Source: Clostridioides difficile
GTDB taxonomy: Bacteria; Bacillota; Clostridia; Peptostreptococcales; Peptostreptococcaceae
Direction of reading: 5' to 3'
Length of the DNA: 39,236 nt
Assembly (NCBI GenBank): GCA_012955965.1
Contig: JABBZI010000031.1
Location: forward strand, 1-39,236
This document shows, piece after piece, positions 16,520 to 23,995 of this stretch. The notes beneath the pieces were generated by a model. The model ran no database searches. It saw only the letters and a list, made by a program, of their open reading frames with translations, and had not been told where the DNA came from. Positions within the stretch are counted from its first letter, which is position 1. Each line of letters opens with the position of its first letter. The position numbers and the translations under genes are program-made.

Positions 16520-16750
16520 ATGTCTAAATTGGTGTCTAAGGTAAAAAAGGATTTAGAAATAAAATGGTTTGGGATAGATGGCTTTCTAGTACTATTGTAC
16601 TTTTTAATAACAGGATTTATATTTTATGGTATAGTGACTAGAAATGATATTATAGTTGGAAAAATAATTCCATATGGAGTCATGACAGTTGTAGTTATAA
16701 TATTTTTTGATTATATATATAGAGTTATAAAAATGACAAGAAAAAAATAA
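16520..16750 (+). CDS. Small two-helix membrane protein linked to the SSS symporter
   Basis: 76 aa. A basic amphipathic start (MSKLVSKVKKDLEIKW) is followed by two hydrophobic helices (GFLVLLYFLITGFIFYGIV and YGVMTVVVIIFFDYIYRVI) and a basic end. The AAAGGAGAA ribosome site and the 14-base gap to the symporter gene place it in the same operon. Several SSS transporters are paired with a small two-helix protein (for example the YhdT-type partner of PanF), so it could be an accessory subunit. The family itself I do not recognise. Confidence 0.75.
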   Translation: MSKLVSKVKKDLEIKWFGIDGFLVLLYFLITGFIFYGIVTRNDIIVGKIIPYGVMTVVVIIFFDYIYRVIKMTRKK

Positions 16751-16766
16751 GAAAGAGAATGATTTT

Positions 16767-17297
16767 ATGGATATAAGAGCGTTGCCTATAAAAATTACAA
16801 AAGATAAAGCTATAGATATAGCCAAGAGTGGAAAAAACTCTTTGATTAGTAAATTGATATTAAAGAACAAGGATACGCATGAAGTTAGACTTCACTATAT
16901 AGAGTTTAAAATTGTCACACTTAAAATTCATAAAAATAAATCTGTTTTCATGAAGAAAAAACATTCTAATGATATAAATGAGTTGAAAATTTTGGTGAAT
17001 GGTTCTACAGGTGCTGGTAGTATAGTGCAAGAGTTGCCAATATGTGAAATGGTGAAAAATGTAGATTGTAATATTGTACAATATAGTGATAAAGATGAAA
17101 GAAGAGTAAAAGCAAAGGCAAATAAGATGGCTATGAGGTTAACTCATAGGTTTATGGGAGGAATTCCAGAGATTGAAATAGTTAAAATTGAAAGTATTTT
17201 TAGACCATACTGGGTAGTATTTTTTGGAAAAGTTGAATTGAATGCAAGAGTTAGTTATCTTCCAATTGAAGCTGATGGCTTTGTTATAGGAATGTAA
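16767..17297 (+). CDS. Unrecognised soluble protein in the SSS symporter operon
   Basis: 176 aa, no membrane segment. I do not recognise the family. A basic N-terminal half (KITKDKAIDIAKSGKNSLIS, VFMKKKHSN) is followed by a variable, Gly-rich middle (NGSTGAGSIVQELP). The end looks most conserved: IFRPYWVVFFGKVELNAR and then VSYLPIEADGFVIGM. That last pattern resembles a short beta-meander ending the chain. It starts 16 bases after the two-helix gene behind a GAAAGAGA ribosome site. The position suggests a partner or regulator of the symporter. A long hairpin follows the stop. Confidence 0.6.
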   Translation: MDIRALPIKITKDKAIDIAKSGKNSLISKLILKNKDTHEVRLHYIEFKIVTLKIHKNKSVFMKKKHSNDINELKILVNGSTGAGSIVQELPICEMVKNVDCNIVQYSDKDERRVKAKANKMAMRLTHRFMGGIPEIEIVKIESIFRPYWVVFFGKVELNARVSYLPIEADGFVIGM

Positions 17298-17304
17298 AAT
17301 ATTT

Positions 17305-17410
17305 TGCACTTATTGTATAATACATATTAATAGAAGATATTATATATTTAGCCATATAAGATGTCTTCTATAGTAGATAATATGATTTGTAATAAGTGCA
17401 TTTTAAGTTT
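17305..17410 (+). repeat. Long segmented hairpin after the symporter operon
   Basis: Nested perfect arms cover 96 bases: TGCACTTATT (17305-17314) with AATAAGTGCA (17391-17400), CATATTA (17323-17329) with TAATATG (17378-17384), ATAGAAGA (17330-17337) with TCTTCTAT (17364-17371), and TATAT (17343-17347) with ATATA (17354-17358). A T-rich stretch follows. It could act as a terminator, a structured RNA or a small insertion-type repeat. Confidence 0.65.
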
Positions 17411-17443
17411 TATAGATTGTAAAAATGGAGGAGTTTAAATTTT

Positions 17444-18154
17444 ATGCAAAATTATGAATACAATGGATTTTATATAGAAAAACCAATGGGAAATAATATA
17501 TTTTCATATGATAAAAGATATAATAAGAGCATATATGTACCAAAACTTATAAGTGGTACATTAAATGATGTAAAGTTGGGTAATAAGGTAGTTTTCAATG
17601 AAGTAGATGAAAATGAGGAGATAAAAGCAATAGGATTGGAGAATATGGTCGAATATGTCCTGGGAAATAAAAAAATATACGTATTTGATAATCATAATCA
17701 TGCATTTTATTTTTGGTTAAAATCTATGATGAATGATGAATTTACAAGAGGATGCAAGTTAGTGCATGTGGACCAACATAAGGATACTAGAGAACCTAAA
17801 AACTATGATGTAGATATAAATAATATAAAAGATGTATTTAGGTATACAAATGAGGTCCTAAATGTAGGTAGCTTTATAAAACCAGCATTGAAACATAAAA
17901 TATTTTCAGAGTTAATAATAATAGACAGTTTATATGGATTTGATTTAGATATAGAGCCAGAATTTGTTCTTGATATAGATTTGGATATATTTTCAAGTGA
18001 TATGGATTATATACCGTTTGATTTCAAACTGGATAAGATAAAAAATTTAATTAAAAAAGCTAAAGTAATAACAATTGCTACAAGCCCTTACTTTATAAAC
18101 CAAGAGTATGCTATAAAAGTATTAAAAGAATTGTTTAATTATGATATAATATAA
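17444..18154 (+). CDS. UPF0489 family protein with arginase-like metal motif
   Basis: 236 aa. YVFDNHNHAFYFW (79-91) and VHVDQHKD (107-114) are the signature of the UPF0489 family, which is widely distributed but not functionally settled. The spacing Asp110-x-His112-x-Asp114, together with DIDLDIF (Asp177, Asp179, Asp181), resembles the two metal-binding segments of the arginase/agmatinase/deacetylase fold. I therefore expect a metal-dependent hydrolase, but this is inference. A TGGAGGAG ribosome site lies 10 bases before the ATG. The 147-base gap to the symporter operon is filled by the long hairpin, so this gene probably has its own promoter. No membrane segment or signal peptide is present. 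Confidence 0.72.
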   Translation: MQNYEYNGFYIEKPMGNNIFSYDKRYNKSIYVPKLISGTLNDVKLGNKVVFNEVDENEEIKAIGLENMVEYVLGNKKIYVFDNHNHAFYFWLKSMMNDEFTRGCKLVHVDQHKDTREPKNYDVDINNIKDVFRYTNEVLNVGSFIKPALKHKIFSELIIIDSLYGFDLDIEPEFVLDIDLDIFSSDMDYIPFDFKLDKIKNLIKKAKVITIATSPYFINQEYAIKVLKELFNYDII

Positions 18155-18175
18155 GAGTTAACTTTAAATAGAATA

Positions 18176-18184
18176 TGGTATAAT
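18176..18184 (+). promoter_or_regulatory. Extended -10 promoter before the SEC-C gene
   Basis: TGG directly precedes TATAAT (18179-18184), an extended -10 element. The -35 region (AGTTAA, 18156-18161) is poor, as is usual for this class. It lies ~85 bases before the start of the SEC-C gene. Confidence 0.45.
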
Positions 18185-18269
18185 CAAAAAGAAGAAACTT
18201 ATAATCTAACTAAAAGATTTTATACTATAAAAACTATAAAAATATAGATTTACTTAGGAGGAAAAAAGC

Positions 18270-18767
18270 ATGAGTTTATATACTGAATGGAGAAATTTAA
18301 GTGATAATCATGAAAATCAAGAAGTAGAGGTAAAGTTCTGGGAAGAATATTTAAAAATTGAAGCTGGAATATACAATGAAATATTAAATAATAAAATGGA
18401 TGTTGTTGAAGGTAAAGTAAGTGAATTGGCTGAAAAATTTGGAACTACTAATGAATTTTTCATGGGATTCATAGACGGAATAAGTGAAAGCTTAAAAGAA
18501 GAGATAGTGTTAGAAGATGTAGAAGCTGATAAAGAAGTTTCTATAAAAATAGATTGGGAAAAATTATATAGTAATATGGTGACTGTTGAAGCTCATTGGC
18601 TATATAATTTACAAGGCTGGGAAGAAATATTACCAGCAGACCAAAGAAAAGAGATAATAAAAGCGTATAAAAAATCTAAGACAGTAGTTAAAGAAGCAAA
18701 AATAGGAAGAAATGATTCATGCCCATGTGGAAGTGGAAAAAAATATAAGAAATGTTGTGGAAAGTAA
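18270..18767 (+). CDS. SEC-C motif protein
   Basis: 165 aa. The last ~20 residues are a canonical SEC-C zinc motif, [19 protein letters not shown], with the CxC and CC ligands. This motif ends SecA and also many unrelated small proteins. The first 140 residues are acidic and helical ([43 protein letters not shown]), without a recognised enzyme motif. It is not SecA. An AGGAGGAAA ribosome site is well placed. The stop is followed within 10 bases by a 53-residue gene, so both are likely co-translated. Role unknown; binding a partner through the zinc motif is the plausible mode. Confidence 0.8.
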   Translation: MSLYTEWRNLSDNHENQEVEVKFWEEYLKIEAGIYNEILNNKMDVVEGKVSELAEKFGTTNEFFMGFIDGISESLKEEIVLEDVEADKEVSIKIDWEKLYSNMVTVEAHWLYNLQGWEEILPADQRKEIIKAYKKSKTVVKEAKIGRNDSCPCGSGKKYKKCCGK

Positions 18768-18776
18768 GGTTGTCCT

Positions 18777-18938
18777 ATGTTTATTTTAAGATTTGCAGAT
18801 GATGATGACAATTTATCAGTTAAAGATTTTACATCTTTAACTGATTTAAAAAAGTATATTAGTGAAAATGATATAGATAAAACATGGCATCAAATTGAAG
18901 AAGTTAAAAGAGTAATACCTAACTTAAAAGAGGAATAA
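18777..18938 (+). CDS. Small acidic protein, 53 aa, behind the SEC-C gene
   Basis: The frame starts MFILRFADDDDNLSV and ends VKRVIPNLKEE. It is compact, acidic and has an all-host codon pattern. The start lies 9 bases after the SEC-C stop with AAGG upstream, which fits translational coupling. I do not recognise the family. It has no signal peptide or helix of membrane type. It is short and therefore easily missed, but its ordered hydrophobic/charged pattern and the terminator after it support a real gene. Confidence 0.6.
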   Translation: MFILRFADDDDNLSVKDFTSLTDLKKYISENDIDKTWHQIEEVKRVIPNLKEE

Positions 18939-18968
18939 GATTAAGTAACATAAAAAAGAATATTAAAA

Positions 18969-19013
18969 AATAGTTGTCAATAGTTGTCTATAAGGACAAC
19001 TATTTCTATTTTT
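18969..19013 (+). terminator. Terminator with a duplicated left arm
   Basis: AATAGTTGTC occurs twice in tandem (18969-18978 and 18979-18988). The second copy pairs perfectly with GACAACTATT (18995-19004) over a six-base loop, followed by a T tract. The first copy could pair with the same right arm. Confidence 0.8.
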
Positions 19014-19047
19014 GGATATAAATATAAAATATACAGGGGGTATAAAT

Positions 19048-19986
19048 ATGAAGTTTATTGATTTACATTGTGATACTATAGCAAAGCTAATGGAAAATGT
19101 AGAGACAAGTGCACTTAAGTCTAACAAATATTCTGTTGATATAGACAGATTGAAAAAAGGGGATTCGTTAGCTCAAACATTTGCTCTTTTTGTTGATACT
19201 GAAGAAGTAAAGCAACCTTTTGATTATTGTATGAGCATGGCAAATAAATTTCATGAGGAAATGAAAAAAAATAGTGATGTAATAGCTTTGGCTACTAACT
19301 ATGAAGAAATTATGAAAAATCAATCAGAAGGAAAACTTACAGCACTTTTATCTATTGAGGAAGGTGCAGTACTTGAAGGGAAGATAGAAAATCTAACTAA
19401 ATTTTACGATTTAGGGGTTAGAATGATGACAATAAGTTGGAATCATGTGAATGAATTGAGTTTTCCTCATAATAAAGTAGAGTATAGAGAAAAAGGCCTT
19501 ACTGATTTTGGAAGAGAAGTTGTACATAAAATGAATGAATTGGGAATGTTAGTTGATGTTTCACATATTTCAGATGGAGGATTTTATGAAATTGCTAAGA
19601 TTTCTTCTAAACCAATAATTGCTACACATTCTAATTCAAGAGCAATGATGAATCATTCTAGAAATCTAACTGATGATATGATTAGAGTATTGGCAAATAA
19701 AGGTGGAGTTACAGGTATAAACTTTTTCCATTTATTTTTAAGTGATAAAAGCGAAAGTAAGCTTGAAGATATGGTCAGACATATAAAACATCTTGTTAAT
19801 GTAGGAGGAATAGATGTGGTGGCTTTAGGATCAGATTTTGATGGAATAGATTCAAAGGTCGAGATTGAGGATATATCTCAGATGGGTAAATTATATGAGC
19901 CTCTAAAAAAAGAAGGGTTTAGTGAAGATGATATAGAAAAGATATACTATAAAAATGCTTTAAGAGTGATAAAAGAAGTATTATAA
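19048..19986 (+). CDS. Membrane dipeptidase (peptidase family M19)
   Basis: 312 aa. The zinc-site start is FIDLHCDT (His7, Asp9), followed by LSIEEGA, VDVSHISD, ATHSNSRA and ALGSDFDGI, all in the order of renal-type dipeptidases. The enzyme cleaves dipeptides, often including D-residue or beta-lactam-like substrates; bacterial members take part in peptide or cell-wall turnover. No signal peptide is present, so it is probably cytoplasmic. I choose ATG 19048 because GGGGG (19036-19040) precedes it; a longer frame starts with TTG inside the terminator. It stands alone, with yabG 83 bases downstream under its own promoter. Confidence 0.92.
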   Translation: MKFIDLHCDTIAKLMENVETSALKSNKYSVDIDRLKKGDSLAQTFALFVDTEEVKQPFDYCMSMANKFHEEMKKNSDVIALATNYEEIMKNQSEGKLTALLSIEEGAVLEGKIENLTKFYDLGVRMMTISWNHVNELSFPHNKVEYREKGLTDFGREVVHKMNELGMLVDVSHISDGGFYEIAKISSKPIIATHSNSRAMMNHSRNLTDDMIRVLANKGGVTGINFFHLFLSDKSESKLEDMVRHIKHLVNVGGIDVVALGSDFDGIDSKVEIEDISQMGKLYEPLKKEGFSEDDIEKIYYKNALRVIKEVL

Positions 19987-20010
19987 GAAATGTTTTTTTG
20001 ACATTAGGAA

Positions 20011-20037
20011 ACAAAGTTTTATATCGAACATAGTATA
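20011..20037 (+). promoter_or_regulatory. Candidate sigma-K promoter of yabG
   Basis: AC (20011-20012) is followed, 16 bases later, by CATAGTATA (20029-20037), matching the sigma-K form AC-N16-CATAnnnTA. It lies 33 bases before the yabG start. Sigma-K control is established for yabG in spore formers. Confidence 0.65.
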
Positions 20038-20069
20038 AACTAAGATAAAAATTTATTGGAGGTTTAACT

Positions 20070-20930
20070 ATGAAGGTAGGAGACATTGTAGCTAGAAAGT
20101 CACATAACAAAGATATAGTATTTAAAATAGTCTCTTTTGGTGTAGATGAAAATAATGAAAAAATAGCTATACTAAAGGGAATTGCATTTAGAGTAATAGC
20201 AGATGCTTATATTGATGACTTAGAATTAGTAAAAGCACCTGATATAAAAGATATATTAATAGATAAAAATGTAGAAAATTTATTATATAAGTCAGTAAGA
20301 AAAGCTAAAGAAAGACAGAAAAGAATGACAAGAGCAGTTCCAAAACTTCAATTAAATCCTAACACATATGGAATGCCTGGAAAAGTATTACAGATAGATG
20401 GAGATAAGGAATATTTAAAAATTTGTTTGGATGTATATGCTCAACTTGGAATACCTGCTGTAGGAGTAGCAGTTTCAGAACAAAATCAGCATAAAGAAGT
20501 AAGAGCATTACTAGAAAAATATAATCCGGACATACTAGTAGTAACAGGTCATGACGCAATGACAATAAAAAGAGGAGATATAGAAGATATGAGCAACTAT
20601 AGAAACTCTTTAAACTTTATGAAAACGGTAAAAGAAGCGCGTAAATGGCAACCAAATTTGGATAATCTTGTTATATTTGCAGGAGCATGCCAATCAAATT
20701 ATGAAAAAATAATAAATGCAGGAGCAAATTATGCAAGTTCGCCTGGAAGAATAATGATACATGCTTTAGACCCTGTTTTTGTAGTGGAGAAAATTGCTTG
20801 TTCAAGAATTGATGTAGTAGTGCCTATTGACGAGGTTATAGAGCAGACTATTACAGGTGTTAAGGGTATTGGTGGCTCTGAAACAAGAGGGAAATTTAGA
20901 TGGGCAATGCCAAAAACAATATTACATTAA
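20070..20930 (+). CDS. yabG: Sporulation-specific cysteine protease YabG
   Basis: 286 aa, the usual YabG length. The start KVGDIVARKSHNKDIVFKI and the segments VLQIDGDKEYLKICLDVY, DILVVTGHDAM, VIFAGACQSNYE and GASPGRI-like ANYASSPGRIMIHALDP are highly conserved in YabG of Bacillus and Clostridia. It processes spore coat and cortex-associated proteins in the mother cell. In C. difficile it is reported to act on SipL and on germination protease precursors. The Cys in GACQSNYE and His in VVTGHDAM are candidate catalytic residues. A GGAGGTTT ribosome site precedes it. The gene has a sigma-K-like promoter and is followed by veg and sipL. Confidence 0.95.
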   Translation: MKVGDIVARKSHNKDIVFKIVSFGVDENNEKIAILKGIAFRVIADAYIDDLELVKAPDIKDILIDKNVENLLYKSVRKAKERQKRMTRAVPKLQLNPNTYGMPGKVLQIDGDKEYLKICLDVYAQLGIPAVGVAVSEQNQHKEVRALLEKYNPDILVVTGHDAMTIKRGDIEDMSNYRNSLNFMKTVKEARKWQPNLDNLVIFAGACQSNYEKIINAGANYASSPGRIMIHALDPVFVVEKIACSRIDVVVPIDEVIEQTITGVKGIGGSETRGKFRWAMPKTILH

Positions 20931-20972
20931 AAAAAATTAGCATAATTATACTGTATATCTTCAAAAATAGTA

Positions 20973-21045
20973 TTGACATTTTTGCAAAAAATATATAAAA
21001 TAATTAGTTTAAACATTTGACAAAAATGTTTATATGTGATATTAT
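20973..21045 (+). promoter_or_regulatory. Two tandem consensus promoters for veg
   Basis: TTGACA (20973-20978) with TAAAAT (20996-21001), spacing 17, and TTGACA (21017-21022) with TATTAT (21040-21045), spacing 17. Strong vegetative promoters are typical of veg. Inverted repeats AACATTT/AAATGTT and GTTTATATG/CATATAAAC overlap the second one. Confidence 0.75.
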
Positions 21046-21077
21046 GTAAACATATAAACGTTAAAGAAGGTGATATT

Positions 21078-21344
21078 GTGGCTACTGTTCAAACTCTAGA
21101 TAAGATAAGAGTAAGCTTAGAGAGACATATAGGAAAGAAAATATTGTTGAAAGCTAATAAAGGAAGAAAGCAGATTATTACAAAAGAGGGTATACTAGAA
21201 AAAGTTTATCCAAGCGTGTTTGTTATAAAATTAGATGATGAAAGTAATGGATACCCTAGAGTATCTTATAGTTACTCAGATTTGTTAACATCTAATGTAA
21301 AGTTGCAAGTTTTTAGAGATCAAGATAAATTACAGATAAGTTAA
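21078..21344 (+). CDS. veg: Veg protein
   Basis: 88 aa. TLDKIRVSLERHIGKKILLKA and GRKQIITKEGILEKVYPSVFV match the Veg family, small beta-rich SH3-like proteins found beside yabG in spore-forming Firmicutes. In B. subtilis it influences biofilm gene expression; its molecular function is not fully known. I choose a GTG start at 21078, behind AGAAGGTGAT; an ATG at 21036 would add 14 residues overlapping the second promoter and lacks a ribosome site. It is expressed from two strong promoters and ends at a terminator, so it is a single-gene transcript. Confidence 0.92.
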   Translation: MATVQTLDKIRVSLERHIGKKILLKANKGRKQIITKEGILEKVYPSVFVIKLDDESNGYPRVSYSYSDLLTSNVKLQVFRDQDKLQIS

Positions 21345-21381
21345 AATTATACCTATTAAAAATAGGTGTAATTTTTTTTTT
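21344..21381 (+). terminator. Terminator of veg
   Basis: AAATTATACCTATT (21344-21357) pairs with AATAGGTGTAATTT (21361-21374) with one G-T pair, and a run of T follows. It lies immediately after the veg stop. Confidence 0.92.
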
Positions 21382-21436
21382 GCTCCTTAAATATAAATAT
21401 AGTGTGATACTTTTATAATACTTAAGGAGGTAAACT

Positions 21437-22987
21437 ATGGAATTAATTAAAGATGTAATCAAGATTGACAATAGAATAGACTTCGGAAAATTTCAAACAT
21501 TTATTGAGGCCGAGGCGGTAGTACCAGACAAAAAATTAGATGTATATGAAATCGTAAAGACAGAAGGGTACATATCACTTAAAAAAATTGAAATGGCAGA
21601 TGGGAAGATACTTTGTAGAGGAAGTTTTAATTATAACGTAATCTATATTGCAGATGATAAAAATACTATTTCTAATGTAGATGGAAAAGTAGACATAAAC
21701 GAAGTTATAGAAAAAGATAATGTTGTTCAAGATATGGAATACATGTTATTTTCAGAAGTAGAGCATATGGATTGTACTATAATGAATGAGAGAAAAATCA
21801 AAGTAGGGGCTCTTATGAATATAAGAGGAAGTTTATTTGAAAAGCAAAGATTAGATATAGTAAAGGATGTATCACAAGTAGATGGCATACAAAAACACAG
21901 AAAAGAAATTTGTTTTCAAGATATAGTTGGAATAGAAAAGGCTGAAAGTTCTATAAGAGATACTATAACTATAAACACAGAAGAAATTCAGTCTATAATA
22001 AGTTTAAATCCATCTATTAAAGTAAAAGAAAGTAGAGTAACTGATAATAAGGTTATCATTGGTGGAGTATTAGAAATAAATCCATTAGCTTGTACATATG
22101 AGGGTGAACTTGTAGAGTTAGATAGAGTAGGTATTGAGTTTACTCAATTTGTAGAGGTACCTGGAGTTAGTGATGGTATGATTGAGGAAGTCTTGTTGTC
22201 TATGTCAGACTTTAATCATATTTTTAAACAAAATAGTGAAAGCAATACAGGTCTTTTAGAAATAGATTGTATGGCTTGTTGTAAAGTAAAAGTTACAGAT
22301 GAAGTGACAAGAGAGGTATTGCAAGATGCATATTCTCCTCAAAAAATAATAAAATTTGACCATAAGCCTATTCAATTAAACAAGACTTTAAGAAATAGTG
22401 AAGAGACATTTATGGTTAGAGAAGGCATAAGAAATGATAATGATGATATACAAATAAAAAATATTGTAAGCGTTTGTCCAACTATGTCTATAGAAAATAG
22501 TTATATTGAAGAAAATAAAAGTATTATACAAGGGATTATAAAAGTTGAGATTTTATTTGTTCCAGTTGAGGGTCTAAAATTAGTTTATAAAATTAGTGAA
22601 GAAATTCCGTTTGAACATGATGTAGAGATGGATAATTTAACTGATACAGCATCTGTGTTTAATACAGCATGTATTGATAAAATTGAAGTTGATTTAAATA
22701 GAGACCAAATAGATTTAGTTATAAAAATTAAGAGATTTACTGAGGCACTAGACAAAAAGGCAGAAAACTTCATCATAAAAGGTGAAGACCAAGGTGTATA
22801 TGACTTATCTAAAGCACCTAGTATAATTGTATATATATGTAAAGATGGTGATACTTTCTGGAACATTGCAAAAAAATACAATACAACAGAAAATGAAATT
22901 GCAGAGCTTAATGATATAAAACTTGATGAACCAATTAAGCCTGGTAAGTGTCTTATTTTAGAAAAAAAAGTCGTATTAGTAGATTAA
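21437..22987 (+). CDS. sipL: Spore coat morphogenetic protein SipL (DUF3794 and LysM)
   Basis: 516 aa. The body consists of DUF3794/SPOCS-like repeats (start MELIKDVIKIDNRIDFGKFQT; a second pattern in RDTITINTEEIQSIISLNP, a third in GEIP/SVCPTMSIENSYIEENK). The end is a LysM domain (~462-512: YICKDGDTFWNIAKKYNTT, then NDIKLDEPIKPGKCLIL). This is the architecture of C. difficile SipL, which binds SpoIVA through its LysM and anchors the coat at the forespore. The AAGGAGGT ribosome site is strong. An AT-rich region with a sigma-E-like GATAC element near 21406 fits mother-cell expression, but that promoter is weakly supported. Its place next to yabG, whose product processes SipL, links the two. 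Confidence 0.93.
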   Translation: MELIKDVIKIDNRIDFGKFQTFIEAEAVVPDKKLDVYEIVKTEGYISLKKIEMADGKILCRGSFNYNVIYIADDKNTISNVDGKVDINEVIEKDNVVQDMEYMLFSEVEHMDCTIMNERKIKVGALMNIRGSLFEKQRLDIVKDVSQVDGIQKHRKEICFQDIVGIEKAESSIRDTITINTEEIQSIISLNPSIKVKESRVTDNKVIIGGVLEINPLACTYEGELVELDRVGIEFTQFVEVPGVSDGMIEEVLLSMSDFNHIFKQNSESNTGLLEIDCMACCKVKVTDEVTREVLQDAYSPQKIIKFDHKPIQLNKTLRNSEETFMVREGIRNDNDDIQIKNIVSVCPTMSIENSYIEENKSIIQGIIKVEILFVPVEGLKLVYKISEEIPFEHDVEMDNLTDTASVFNTACIDKIEVDLNRDQIDLVIKIKRFTEALDKKAENFIIKGEDQGVYDLSKAPSIIVYICKDGDTFWNIAKKYNTTENEIAELNDIKLDEPIKPGKCLILEKKVVLVD

Positions 22988-23013
22988 TATTAAAAAATTT
23001 AAAGTAATTAAGT

Positions 23014-23050
23014 ATAATAGGGTATTATAATACCCTATTATTTTATTTTT
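23014..23050 (+). terminator. Terminator of sipL
   Basis: AATAGGGTATT (23016-23026) pairs perfectly with AATACCCTATT (23029-23039), followed by T-rich sequence. Confidence 0.85.
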
Positions 23051-23104
23051 TGTAGTATAATATTATTGTTAGTGATGCATTATTCTTTAAACAAGGAGGA
23101 TAGA

Positions 23105-23995
23105 ATGGATTTTATAAAACTAAAAAGTAAGGCAAAAATAAATTTATCCATTGATGTCTTAGGAAAAAGGCAAGATGGTTATCATTTTGTTGAAATGATA
23201 ATGCAAACGATAGATTTATACGATATAGTAAAAGTAAAAGGATTGGATGAAGATGAAATAAAGGTAAAAAGCACTAGTTTAGATATTCCTTTAGATGAAG
23301 ATAATATTGTTTATAAAGCCGCTAAAATACTTAAGAATAAATTTGATATAAAAAAAGGTGTAGAAATATTTATAGAAAAAAATATCCCTGTAGCAGCAGG
23401 AATGGCTGGAGGAAGTTCTAATGCGGCCGCAGTATTAGTAGGTCTAAATCAATTATGGAAGCTTGAATTATCTGAAGATGAATTAAAAGAAATAGGATTT
23501 AATTTAGGGGCAGATGTTCCATTTTGCATATCAGGACAACCTGCTTTAGCTCAAGGAGTTGGAGAAAAGCTAACTGATATCAAAGGTTTGCCATGTGATA
23601 CAAATATATTGATATGTAAGCCAGACTTATTTGTTTCTACTAAGGAAGTTTATCAAGGGTTAGATTTGAATAATATTAAAAAAAGACCAAATAATAAATA
23701 TTTGATAGAGTGTTTAAAATCTGAAGACATAAAAGCTTTATCAGAAAACATGGTAAATGTTCTTGAAAATGTTACTATAAGTAAGCATGAAGAAATAGAT
23801 AATATAAAGCAAGTTATGATGAAAAATAATGCTTTAGGTTCTATGATGAGTGGAAGTGGTCCTACAGTTTTTGGATTATTTGAAAGTAAAGAAGATGCTC
23901 TAATTGGAAAAAAAGAATTATTAAAAAAATATAAACAGGTATATGTTGTTAATAGCAGTCAAAAAGGGGTTGAAATTTGTGGAGAATTTAACTAA
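23105..23995 (+). CDS. ispE: 4-diphosphocytidyl-2-C-methyl-D-erythritol kinase
   Basis: 296 aa. This GHMP kinase phosphorylates the 2-hydroxyl of CDP-methylerythritol in the non-mevalonate isoprenoid pathway. The conserved Lys11 (KSKAKINLSIDVLGKRQDGYH) starts the chain, the glycine loop PVAAGMAGGSSNAAA is at 95-109, Asp137 sits in LGADVPF, and MSGSGPTVFGLF closes the GHMP fold. I choose ATG 23105 behind AGGAGGA; a frame from 23066 extends into the terminator region. It overlaps the GntR regulator gene by 17 bases. In B. subtilis ispE also follows the veg/sspF region, so the context is conserved. Confidence 0.94.
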   Translation: MDFIKLKSKAKINLSIDVLGKRQDGYHFVEMIMQTIDLYDIVKVKGLDEDEIKVKSTSLDIPLDEDNIVYKAAKILKNKFDIKKGVEIFIEKNIPVAAGMAGGSSNAAAVLVGLNQLWKLELSEDELKEIGFNLGADVPFCISGQPALAQGVGEKLTDIKGLPCDTNILICKPDLFVSTKEVYQGLDLNNIKKRPNNKYLIECLKSEDIKALSENMVNVLENVTISKHEEIDNIKQVMMKNNALGSMMSGSGPTVFGLFESKEDALIGKKELLKKYKQVYVVNSSQKGVEICGEFN

